Positions 11,940 through 21,110 of a stretch of 64,000 nt of DNA are shown here, in pieces; position 1 is the stretch's first letter; the number at the start of each line of letters is the position of its first letter. Origin of the DNA: Ulota crispa (taxonomy: Eukaryota; Streptophyta; Bryopsida; Orthotrichales; Orthotrichaceae); NCBI GenBank assembly GCA_963920765.1, contig OY987244.1, positions 19,200,358-19,264,357 on the forward strand, written 5' to 3'. The translations under genes and the position numbers were made by a program. Under the pieces are notes generated by a model, which ran no database searches, was not told where the DNA came from, and saw only the letters and a program-made list of their open reading frames with translations.

Positions 11940-12759
11940 TCGGCAGTCGCGAACTCTGTGGCCTCTTTTGCTACAATATAAGTATAGTCACTTTTTTATA
12001 CAACGTTTTTTTTTTCCGGAGTAAGATGCTTGACACATATTGCGTCAATCTGCATGTTTGTAGTCTTTGAATGCGAAAGTGGACTACTTGCTAATATAGA
12101 TGAGGCAGGATGAGTCGTTTGTTCCTTTGATGAAATTTGGTCTTGACGGCGTTGGAAAAATTGGTTGTTGAATTTATTTGCTTGACTAATTGCTTCATTC
12201 AATGTTTGCAGATTATAAAGTAAGAAAAATAAATCTTTCACAGAATCTTTCAATCTCCAATAAAAATGGTTGATGAAGATTGCTTCATCTCAATTGATAT
12301 CGCACGCAAGTTGTTGAAAGTCCGACACGTAAGCTGATGCAGAGCGTGTCCCTTGTCTTAAGGACTGAATTTTTGTAGTTGCCTAACAAATTTTATCATG
12401 TTCACCAAACGTTTCCGCAAAGACTTCAAAAAAAATGTCAAAGTTGCTCAATAAAAGTGAGTCTTTCTTGAACAAATGAGCAAACCATGATAAAACTTGT
12501 CTTGTAAGTAATGTTCCAGCAAATCCAACTCATGATTTTTGTGTTGGATAGCCTCCTGATTATAAGGCAATTATCAACCGAATATGATTGACAAATCTTT
12601 GAAACTTGGAGCGTGTGCCATCGAATTTCTCAAGAAGACTAACACAAAGATCCTTTTGTTGTAGTGGTGGTGGTAGATTTTGTCAAACCATAAGTAGAGC
12701 TCCTCTATCTGAATTGGTGGAAGATTAGCCTTATTAGAGACCACCAACATCTTTTTCAA
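11940..12759 (-). pseudogene. retrotransposon gag remnant with damaged zinc knuckle
   Basis: On the minus strand near 11943-11985 the sequence reads YLYCSKRGHRVRDC, a CCHC zinc knuckle (C-x2-C-x4-H-x4-C) whose first Cys has become Tyr. Upstream frames at 11996-12253 and 12574-12759 carry gag-like sequence such as LNEAISQANKFNNQFFQRR and PPIQIEELYLWFDK. They lie in different frames with stops between, so gag is not expressible. Confidence 0.65.
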
Positions 12760-13089
12760 TTGTTGTGATCCGATTTTGACAACATGGTGATAGCATTGAA
12801 GACGGCTTCTAACTTAAACTCTATAGATTTGCTCTTGGTAAAATCCTAAGGTTCAGCTATGCTAAGAGACAGAAAACAACAGTGTTTATAAAATAAAATA
12901 AAATATTGGTTTAGAGGTGGTAAACCGTAACCTCTAAACCTTCAAACCTTCAAGGAGAGGAGATGTCCGCAATTCTCACAAAAAAAACAAGACACAAATA
13001 TTGTAATAAATGAGATATCAGATAAAAATAAATAAATTGCAACCTCTAACAAGGGTCATGATACTCAAGTGAAGTAAGACTCGATAAAT

Positions 13090-13329
13090 TGTTACAAATA
13101 TAAAAAGAGAAAGATAATCGATAAGTACTAGGAACTTGAATTCAAAGATGAAAAAACAAATATCAAGGAGGTGAGCAATGGTTCCAAGAGAAGTGTTGTT
13201 GAGTCTGAATAACACTTCAGCCTCAACCTTTATATATACTCTGATCTAAAGTAAAAGAAATTTAAAGTAAAAGATATTCTAAAGTCAAAATAAAAGAAAA
13301 CGGAACATTCCAAAGTAATGTCTCTAACA
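13090..13329 (-). repeat. 5' LTR of the retrotransposon
   Basis: 240 bp from TGTTACAAAT to TCTCTAACA, homologous to 8068-8313 and followed by the ATTGG target duplication at 13330-13334. On the minus strand this is the promoter LTR. The adjoining primer-binding region does not obviously match the usual initiator-Met tRNA complement. Confidence 0.9.
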
Positions 13330-13334
13330 ATTGG

Positions 13335-16146
13335 CACTAAATTATGCGTGTTCAGGTAATCACATAAGTATTTCATCAGACTTTTTTTGGAAGAGTCAAA
13401 TTATTCATGCTCAAACTTTACTTTTGTGGCAATTAAGATCAATATGAACCCACTAATTCATAAGCAAAGTAAGCACACGTTTTGTAGTATAAGAACAACT
13501 AAATGAAGAAATTTACTCACAATCAAAGCTTGTAGTCTTGTTTAACTTATGAGAACTGAAAGAACCCGCTTACATAATGTGTTTAGTAGGTTCGTGTATA
13601 CATCACTAGAACAAATTTGCTGAGACAGAGAAAATCTGCTCATTGCATGTCCTCGTGTGAAGCGGCTGATCATGTGATCAACAAGCACGTATACTCTCTC
13701 AAACACAAACCTGCTCCTTACAACGAAAGTCACGTACTTTTGCTGCTTGTGTATATATTAGCGTCTCTCTGATGTATGAAAAATCAAGGACCAAACGCTC
13801 CCCTTAGTAGAATTAGGTTATAATAATGGAGCCGCATTGGTAATTACCAATGATAGACGGCTTAGTGAGTAATTATATCCCCTGGCCTCAATACCACATC
13901 GTGTACTTCTAATCATCACTAAATATGATTAGTTGGGCGCTCAATGCCAGGCAATTTGAAAAAAAGCCCGCCTACTTCAAAAGGTAGAAAGTGTGGATCT
14001 ATATCTCTTGTACTTTAGAGAGAAAGGTAATAAGCATCATGCTTATTGGGCCATCATTTAAATTATGGGCTAATAAGTAGATTTGCTTGCACTAGTTGCA
14101 CACTAGATAGGCTATAAAGATCATTAGAAAATGAGTTTCCACTTGTCATGACCCTATTTTACGGTAAATGAATTTGAAGTCAATGTAGGTTCATCTTTTT
14201 TGCATGCTAGAGTTTTCCATTATAGATCTTTCAGGGCATTGCTAAAATAGAGATCTAGAAAAATAAAAAATAAAAAATAAATGCTTTTTTGGAACATCCC
14301 AAAAGCTTAGGCACTCACTAAAATTCTTTTAGGTCTTAAAAGATTCTAAAGAACGATCAATTTTAAACCCCTAAATAGAGTCAAGAATTTTTAGATTTCC
14401 TCCAAGTGTATATTGTATTTAGGAGCACTCATAGCAAGATGCTAACTCAAGTGCTCAACCAAAGAGGCACTATTTTATAGTAAAAAGATTCACTATCTTG
14501 CTAGGTAAATCCAAAAAAGAATCTTGTCTATGAGTGTATAGAGAAGGCAATATTATGGAAGATGCAAAGGTAAGCCAAATTTGGCCTTAACCTTTTGGAA
14601 AAGTGTAACAAAGAGAGGCTATAATAGTCATTTGTAAACAAGAGTATAGAAAGCTTTCACCTAGAATACCATTCAAACTTCCAAAGTTCATAATATACTC
14701 TATTGTAACAAAGACAGTAGAGAAGAGTTTTGAGTGTAGTAGAAATAAGCTTGAACTTGGTGATTTCTCCAAGAGATTGTGGGTCTCACCTGTGTCCATC
14801 CCAAAAACACATACAAACCAATGTAGGATTAGTGAGGATGCAACAGGTGTCTACAACCCACAATGCGTGTTATAGCCTTCACAAGGAGGAAAGTATATCA
14901 TTGCAAAGCAAAATATTACTAGCAACAAGCACATGCGTTTCTGAACTTGTGACGCGCTTGTTTGTGAAGCAGCCATGTTTCCAAAAACCCTGCACTTGAG
15001 TATTAAATTGAACGAGAGAGCAAGAGCAGCAACAACACACTCAGAGCATGCCAATACAGAGTGGCAAGCTTTGCAGTGAGGGCGTGCTAGAGGGACACCG
15101 AGAGCAACAGCAACAGTCTGTGTTACAAAAGCTAGCAGACGTCAGCCTGAGCAGAGGTGGAACATACTGATTTCTCAAAAAGGCGGGTATACAAGCCGTA
15201 GGGTTTCATAGAATAATTTGAAATTACCTCAAAGGGAAGTGGCGCTAGGGCACGACAAGCTCATAAAATTTTTTAACCCCCGCTGCCTTAGTAAAACAAA
15301 GGTGCTTGTTTTTACTACTTATCCATTTTTAGGGATCCAAAGTATTCGGAAGAGGGTTGACTAGGCAGCGTGCCTCATTACAGCAAGCAGCGTATCATTT
15401 GGTAAAGCCATGTACTACTTTGGTCAATAATACAAGCAATCCCACATATGTGTGAACCCCTCATCCATGGGAATTTTAACCGCTAAGGCAATTGAAAGTT
15501 CAGCCAGTAGGAGCTCGTTAGAGTACGTGTTCCAAAACAAGATTTTTCCTATGGAAAAAATGGTATTAGCCTACTGTATAGCTTGGCCAAGCTCTAAAAA
15601 TCCCAAGACTAAAATAAATCCTAATATTTGCCCTTAAAGAGAAGTACTAAGCTCAAGAAAGCTTAAATACGGCCTTTGTGCAACGTTCAAAGCTTGTGAC
15701 GTGTCAAATCCAATATTAGATTTAACCACTAGTACTTCTTAAAAAATGAATACTCCTCCAAAACAACTTCAGTTATAGCATGTGAAGTTTTTAGGACTAT
15801 AAAGTGCTTGCGTGGAAAAAAAGATCACTTTTCATAGGATAAAAGTACCTAAGGGATTTAGAAGTTTTAGCTTTAAGATCCCGCATAGGCAAAAATGTCA
15901 TTTATAATAGCATAGTAACCATGCTTAGGTTGTTATTTTTGAGTAACTATAAGAGTCACTAAAAAATGCATAAGAGAATGCAGATTATCCTATGCTAAAT
16001 CTAGTATTCTATAACGCAAGATGTCAAGAGACTAAAACTTGCATAGAATATTTGAAAAAGAAAAAGGAAAAAAAGAAAAAGAAAATATAGATTTTGGACT
16101 TTGAAAACCAAAGTGAGTTAAATCAAATGAGGCACCATTCCATCTA
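13335..16146. other. 2.8 kb intergenic, no gene recognised
   Basis: Mixed AT-rich sequence. Open frames of 60-89 codons (for example 14730-14999 plus and 14851-15054 minus) overlap each other and show no family resemblance. A second AAAAAT-type microsatellite lies near 14262-14280. Confidence 0.5.
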
Positions 16147-16570
16147 TCTATACTACTAAGTGGGAGGATTTCCCTTAGTGTGTCCTTTTTTTGAACCTTC
16201 TAAAACTCTTTGTTGTAAATTGAAGCAACAAAGGGCGCCCAAGATATAGAACACCAAGTGCCCTCCAACTTATGTCTTTTTCCAAAAAATTTAGAATTTT
16301 TTGGTAGAAGTTGAAAAATAAGTCATGTCCCAAATTTAAAACACCAAACATCCTCCAACCATGAGCTATAAAATCAATAAAATGCCAAGGGCCCCTGGCA
16401 AAGTATTAGAGAATAGGATTGTAATGAAAAAAATTAGTATTTTTGGTCTCAAAAAAAGACCAAATCAATGTTGCAACAGAGTATGAGTTGATTTATGAGA
16501 TATTAATTTTTTGTAAAATTGAATGTTGCATTACCGTCCAACTCGCGCAAAGCGTGTGCTTGTACACTAG
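16147..16570. mobile_element. probable short non-autonomous Helitron
   Basis: The left end TCTATACTACTAAGTGGG after an A (16146) resembles plant Helitron 5' ends. The right end has a short stem (CGCGCAAAGCG), about 15 bases, then CTAG (16567-16570) followed by T. Insertion between A and T, a 5' TC, a 3' CTAG and a subterminal hairpin are the Helitron hallmarks. No coding capacity. Length about 424 bp. The call rests on end structure only. Confidence 0.5.
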
Positions 16571-17593
16571 TTTGCTAATAAGTAGGAAAATCAAGATGAA
16601 AGAAATGAGGGTACAATCAAAGTGCATACAATTTAGTCCTTACGACTTACTTTGGAGTGCAAGTAAATATTGAATATTCTACACACGTGTTCAAGAAAGT
16701 ATAACATTTAACTATTCTAACTTTTTTTAGAAGAGATTAGTTTCCCTGCATGTTAGGCAATCTATTCAAAATAAAGACCAAGAACATAGGACCAGGTGAA
16801 CTAGTTAACAAAATTATGCTCGCTCAAGCTTCTATAACATTTTTAAATAACACTTAGTTGATTACCAACGCATTCATTCTTACACCAAAACACAATGTTT
16901 GGAAGTGGAGCATCTTGATACCTAGAATTTCTGGAATTGGCAATTCGATGTGCAACGTTTGCAATCTTTTTTAACAGACCACGCAATTAGCAGGTGGTCA
17001 ATTCCTGGTATATTTCACATACATCTAGTCTTTAAAGGATTAAGAACATCAAACTCTACAAATGAAAAACTTGAAGTTTACTTGGAGTGGCGACTAATGA
17101 TATTGTCTAGCAGCAAGAATTGAATGGAATGTAGTGAAATGGATGAAAATTATTCGAAATAAGTAACAATTTGTCCTGAGGATGAGAATTTGGTAACACG
17201 AAAAAGCAATTATGGTTCCAAATTCAGGAAATTTTGGATAAAACATTTTAGGTCTAAATAAAAATTAGCACAAGATAACAGCAAAAAAAAAACGAACCTC
17301 TGCCAGGTGGCGCAGTGGCGGGTTAGTGACTAAAAATCCATGTCTGCCAATTGGGGTCAAGCTTAATCCTTTGGAAAATGAGCCAGAACGACACAGTCAA
17401 AGACAAGGCCAAAGTTGCTGAGGACCGCTGGTCGGCGGACCCAGTTCATTCATCCACACATGAATTCCTTCCATTGCCTAAGCACCGTCCAGCGGTCCTG
17501 TAGACTGTAGACCGAGTTCACATATGACAAGGCACTCCGGATTCAATTTAGTACTGACACTTGGGTGCTTGCTGGCGAGGAGTACAGGACCGA
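16571..17593. other. intergenic, no gene seen
   Basis: No protein-like frame. GC rises after about 17300, which may mark distal promoter sequence of the metacaspase gene. Confidence 0.45.
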
Positions 17594-17601
17594 GCTTCAG
17601 A

Positions 17602-17886
17602 GGCTCATAGTCTACTGCACATAAGCTTACGTCGATGTAGGGCCGGGGTGGAAAACCGCAGGTTTTTCACTAGCCAAAAAAATGTGAGAGTGTCACTATT
17701 GCCATCCAGTAATTGAATTAGGGATTTTTGAATTCATTTTTGAATTCAGAGACACTTCATTAGTCTAGAACATGGAGGAGGATACAATTGAACAATATAA
17801 ATACACTACCATTACCCTTCTATGTGAAAAAATCTGAGGTTTTTCACCTCGGCCCCACATCGACGTATGTGCAGTAGACTGTGCCG
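17602..17886. mobile_element. 285 bp MITE with probable 8 bp target duplication
   Basis: Inverted ends share AGTCTACTGCACATA and ACGTCGATGT(A/G)GGGCCG, then GTGGAAAACC-like and GGTTTTTCAC stretches, at 17609-17670 and 17822-17880. Extending outward, GCTTCAGA occurs at 17594-17601 and again at 17887-17894, an 8 bp direct repeat as made by hAT-type transposases. The centre is AT-rich and non-coding. It ends about 0.3 kb before the metacaspase start codon, within its promoter or 5' leader. Confidence 0.65.
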
Positions 17887-18097
17887 GCTTCAGACTTTGC
17901 TGAAGAAATCATCGCATCATCAGATCTATAAGGTCGACATCCGAGTCTAACCTCACGGATTAGCTCTAGATAGTGCCGACGTTGTTTGTTCAGGCTATGC
18001 AAAACCGTGGTAGTGAATTCTACAAGCGGCTTCTTGTGCAGATTGTGAAGGAAGCGTTCGGGATTCGTCTAGTGACGTCGTTTTGTTGTTTGCTGTT

Positions 18098-18200
18098 CAG
18101 ATCGTGAGAAGATTGTGGGTAGATTGTGCGAAGATTGTGAGTGGGTTGTGAGAAGATTGTGAGAGCATTGTGAGGGGATTGTGAGAGGATTGTGAGAAGC
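18098..18200 (+). repeat. 10-12 bp tandem repeat in metacaspase 5' leader
   Basis: About nine imperfect copies of GATTGTGAGA (variants GATTGTGGGTA, GATTGTGCGAA, GGTTGTGAGAA) run directly up to the start codon at 18202. They contain no ATG. As likely transcribed leader sequence they may affect translation or be length-variable. Confidence 0.8.
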
Positions 18201-18201
18201 T

Positions 18202-19722
18202 ATGGCGAAGCGAGCGTTGTTGGTGGGGTGCAACTACCCAGGGACGAAGGTGGAGCTGCACGGGTGCGTGAACGACGTGAAGCGCATGCATGCCACGCTG
18301 ACGAGCCGTTACGGATTTGACGAGTCGGACATTCTGGTTCTGGTGGATACGGATGAGGAGGGAATGCAGCCCACGGGCGCCAACATCCGATCGAGCCTGG
18401 CGAAGCTGACAAGGGGCACGGAGGCCGGGGATGTGCTGGTGTTCCATTACAGCGGCCATGGCACGCAGGTGCCGCCCGAAGCGGGAGAGACAGCCGACGA
18501 CACTGGCGCGGACGAAGCAATCGTGCCCACGGACATGAATCTCCTCACGGACGACGATTTTCGACAGATGGTGAATGAGATCCCCCCCGGCGCCACCTTC
18601 ACTTTCATTTCGGATTCGTGTCACAGCGGTGGGTTGATCGACTCCGAGAAGGAGCAGATCGATGATGGCGTGGGTGGCGGTGGTGGGGGACTCTTAGGAC
18701 GCATGACACAAGCGTTTCAGGGTACCTCCGCCGGCAGGGATTTCGATTCTTCGGAGGATTATAAGGGCAGAAGGGGAGGTGAGCGAGAGGAGGAGCAGTA
18801 TGGAGAAGATGACGAGGGCTATGGTCGGAGGAAACAAAGTGGATATGGCGAAGAAGAAGGCTATGGCGAAGAAGGCTATGGCCGGAGGAGACAAAGTGGA
18901 TATGGCGAAGAAGAAGGCTATGGCGAAGAAGGCTATGGCCGGAGGAAACAAAGTGGATATGGCGAAGACGAAGGCTATGGCGAAGAAGGCTATGGCCGGA
19001 GGAGACAAAGTGGATATGGCGAAGAAGAAGGCTATGGCGAAGAAGGCTATGGCCAGAGGAGACGAAGTGGATATGGCGAAGAAGGAGGCTATGGCGGAGG
19101 CTACAACAGAGGCGCCTCGCCCATGGTGACAAAGGAGATTCCCATCGATATGTTGACGCAGATTTTGAGCGATCGCACGGGCCACCAAGTAGACATCGGC
19201 AACATCCGCACCACTTTATTCGACATGTTCGGCGACTCCGCCAGTCCGTCGATTAAAACGTTCGCGAATCTCGTCTTCCAGCAGCTGCAGGACGGGGGCG
19301 GCGGGCAAGAGGGACTTGGGGGAACCGTGTCTTCGCTCGCCATGCAGTTTTTCAAGTCGAAGCTCGACAATGCTGACGAAGATCAGGCAGCGAGTTACCT
19401 CGCACCTGCGCAAAATGCGGGCGAGTACCGGTCACAAGCGCAACGGAAGAGCCTCGGGACAGCTTCCGATGCTGGTATTTTGTTGAGTGGGTGTCAGCCG
19501 AACGAGACTTCCGCAGATGCGAATCCTTCTAAAGATGCGGCAGACTCCTACGGCGCTTTTAGTAACGCAATTCAAACGGTGTTGGGTCAAACGGATGGAC
19601 CGATCTCGAATCGGGATTTGGTCATGCAAGTGCGTGCAGTGCTGCAAAAGGAAGGGTTCAAGCAGCATCCGTGCCTCTACTCGAGCGACAGCAACGCCGA
19701 CGGCGTCTTCATTTGTGAATAG
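18202..19722 (+). CDS. type II metacaspase
   Basis: A Ca2+-dependent Arg/Lys-specific cysteine protease of the caspase-like clan; plant type II enzymes act in stress, wounding and cell death. The single-exon frame encodes 506 residues. The p20 region (about 1-165) has the catalytic His86 in HYSGHGTQVP and Cys140 in SDSCHSGGLID, with the substrate-pocket Asp in DSC; NYPGTKVELHGCVNDVKRM is the typical N-terminus. The C-terminal p10 region (about 315-506) ends LYSSDSNADGVFICE, the family terminus. The lack of an N-terminal prodomain and the long p20-p10 linker make it type II (AtMC4-like). It is longer than the usual ~420 residues because the linker carries five 19-residue repeats (206-300). The start is the first ATG after the leader repeats and fits the family N-terminus exactly. 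A MITE lies upstream. Confidence 0.95.
   Translation: MAKRALLVGCNYPGTKVELHGCVNDVKRMHATLTSRYGFDESDILVLVDTDEEGMQPTGANIRSSLAKLTRGTEAGDVLVFHYSGHGTQVPPEAGETADDTGADEAIVPTDMNLLTDDDFRQMVNEIPPGATFTFISDSCHSGGLIDSEKEQIDDGVGGGGGGLLGRMTQAFQGTSAGRDFDSSEDYKGRRGGEREEEQYGEDDEGYGRRKQSGYGEEEGYGEEGYGRRRQSGYGEEEGYGEEGYGRRKQSGYGEDEGYGEEGYGRRRQSGYGEEEGYGEEGYGQRRRSGYGEEGGYGGGYNRGASPMVTKEIPIDMLTQILSDRTGHQVDIGNIRTTLFDMFGDSASPSIKTFANLVFQQLQDGGGGQEGLGGTVSSLAMQFFKSKLDNADEDQAASYLAPAQNAGEYRSQAQRKSLGTASDAGILLSGCQPNETSADANPSKDAADSYGAFSNAIQTVLGQTDGPISNRDLVMQVRAVLQKEGFKQHPCLYSSDSNADGVFICE
18817..19101 (+). repeat. five tandem 57 bp units in metacaspase linker
   Basis: In-frame units encode GYGRRKQSGYGEEEGYGEE with small changes (RRK/RRR/QRR; EEE/EDE/EEG) at residues 206-300. 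Every unit carries a dibasic or tribasic cluster in an acidic, Tyr/Gly-rich background. The 57 bp period leaves all frames open, which creates spurious overlapping frames on both strands. Confidence 0.95.
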
Positions 19723-20237
19723 CGTGTGAACTGAAAGCACTGGTAGTATACGAAAGCACCAATAGTATGTGCAAGCACTTGTATGTGGAGTATCGCGTTT
19801 GAGGCCGGTGTCTTGCTGCGTCGAACGCTTGTATAATTTCTCGAAATCAATACAAAAATTGCCGTAATCCTGCTTTCGTCAACAGAAGGAGAAAATGATA
19901 CTCAGTCTGCATGCGCTGTTGTAGAGCTCGACTACGAGGACTAGCGTCATTAAAGCGCAAGAAATCAAAGATCAGCTTACCTGCACAGAAAATATCTGTA
20001 GCCAACTCCTAAACTCTGAAGACTCCTATGCAAATTTAGGGCATTTTTGAAAGTCCCACGTCGGACGAATCCTGCAAAGCTACAGTGAGAAGCGTAAAGG
20101 AGAAGCTTGACTGACCAGTAGGAATCGTAGGCTGCCTTTCCTTCGTTACAATTCTTTAGTCGATCTCGACACCGTGTGTGAGCACTCTGATGATCTGTAC
20201 GCAATCTTTGACGTCATCGAAGATTTCGAAATTGCTG
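19723..20237. other. intergenic between metacaspase and DUF1697 gene
   Basis: Probable metacaspase 3' UTR, with an AATCAATACAAAAATT stretch near 19846-19861 that could carry the polyadenylation signal, then probable promoter and 5' UTR of the next gene. No further gene seen. Confidence 0.45.
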
Positions 20238-20984
20238 ATGGCTCCTCGTCGCAAAAGAGGCCGAGAAACGGCATCCCCTGTGAAGCTGGCGAAGCGGACG
20301 CACGATCCGGATGGTGATCGGAGCGCTCCAGCCGAGTCTCACGTACGCACATTTCCGTAGCTAGATCAATACACTGTTCTCAATTCTTTTCAGAGGTTGA
20401 ACGCGGTCAAGTGCATTGCATTGTGAATGAGATTGAACCGGAGGTTGGCAAATTAGGTCAAGCATGTGGCGTTGCTGCGGGGGATCAACGTCGGGACTGC
20501 GAAGTTGGTGCCCATGGCGAAGCTCGCGCGGTGCTTCGAGGAGCTGGGGTACCGCAACGTGAAGACGGTGCTTCGGAGCGGCAACGTCGTCTTCCAGAGC
20601 GAGCAGGCAGAGTTGGACGCAGATGTTGCGGCGTGTGTGGAAGCGGCGGTGTTGAAGGCGACGGGGGTGCAATCGAGCGTGGTGATTGTCAGCGGGAGCC
20701 GTTTTGCCGCCATCGCGCAGGCGAATCCGTTGGTGGAGATTGCAACGGACGGGTCGAAGTCGTTCGTGTCGTTCGTTGCAAGGGTTCCGGAGAACTTGGT
20801 GCGACCGGAGGCGAGCGAGCTGGTGCCGGAAGTGCTGGAGATCGGCGAGGAAGCCGTGTATCAGTGGATGCCGTCTGGGTGGCTGAAAACGGTGGTGCCG
20901 AAGGCGTTCTGGACGCAGTTCGATTGCCCCGTGACGACGCGGAACTGGAACACCGTCCAAAAAGTTCTCGCCCTTCTTCGGTGA
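20238..20984 (+). CDS. DUF1697 family protein, two exons (modelled)
   Basis: The frame from 20457 encodes VKHVALLRGINVGTAKLVPM, LGYRNVKTVLRSGNVVFQSE and a C-terminus TTRNWNTVQKVLALL, the hallmarks of DUF1697 (ALLRGINVG start block, SGNVxF, and the terminal R-N-W-x-T/T-V block). The family is mainly bacterial and its function is unknown. No in-frame ATG exists after the stop at 20454-20456. I therefore join exon 20238-20342 (ATG, 35 codons, basic MAPRRKRGRE start that could be a nuclear signal) to exon 20457-20984 through a GTACGC...TTAG intron of 114 bp in phase 0, giving 210 residues. A GTG start at 20466 is the alternative. The domain call is firm; the 5' exon is inference. Confidence 0.7.
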
Positions 20985-21110
20985 ATGCCTGTGAATTCTA
21001 AGGTGGACCCTTCGACTAGTGTCGGTGAATGGTGAACTCTTCGGTGGGTGTCGGTGAGTTCTTTGGTGAGTGGTGTCGGTGAATGTTGGTGAATTCTCGG
21101 ATATTGCTCG
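20985..21110. repeat. degenerate minisatellite after DUF1697 gene
   Basis: Repeats of GTGTCGGTGAA(T/G) and GGTGAATTCT/GTGAACTCTTCGGTGG follow the stop codon, mixing units of about 12 to 25 bp. Probably 3' UTR sequence. Confidence 0.6.

Larger units (their letters stand above)
8068..13329 (-). mobile_element. complete but inactive Ty3/gypsy-type LTR retrotransposon
   Basis: Two LTRs (8068-8313 and 13090-13329) begin TGT and end ACA and enclose about 4.8 kb of degenerate gag-pol on the minus strand. The element is flanked by ATTGG at 8063-8067 and 13330-13334, a 5 bp target duplication. Read on the minus strand the order is gag with zinc knuckle, protease, reverse transcriptase, integrase; integrase after RT is the Ty3/gypsy order. 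A purine-rich tract (GAGAAGGGAATAA on the minus strand) abuts the 3' LTR. Coding regions are broken by many stops and frameshifts, and active-site residues are lost, so it is a fossil; the LTRs are visibly diverged. Confidence 0.9.

Noticed and set aside
14730..15054. Overlapping 89- and 67-codon frames as a small gene
   Set aside because: They lie on opposite strands over the same bases, lack conserved features, and neither has splice or signal-peptide support strong enough.
15277..15291. TTAACCCCCGCTGCC as an element end
   Set aside because: No partner end was found, so it may be chance.
18605..19370. Long open frames on both strands and in other frames across the metacaspase repeat (up to 175 codons)
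   Set aside because: The 57 bp in-frame repeat contains no stop in several frames, so these are shadows. Their translations are monotonous repeats while the +1 frame has a complete metacaspase.
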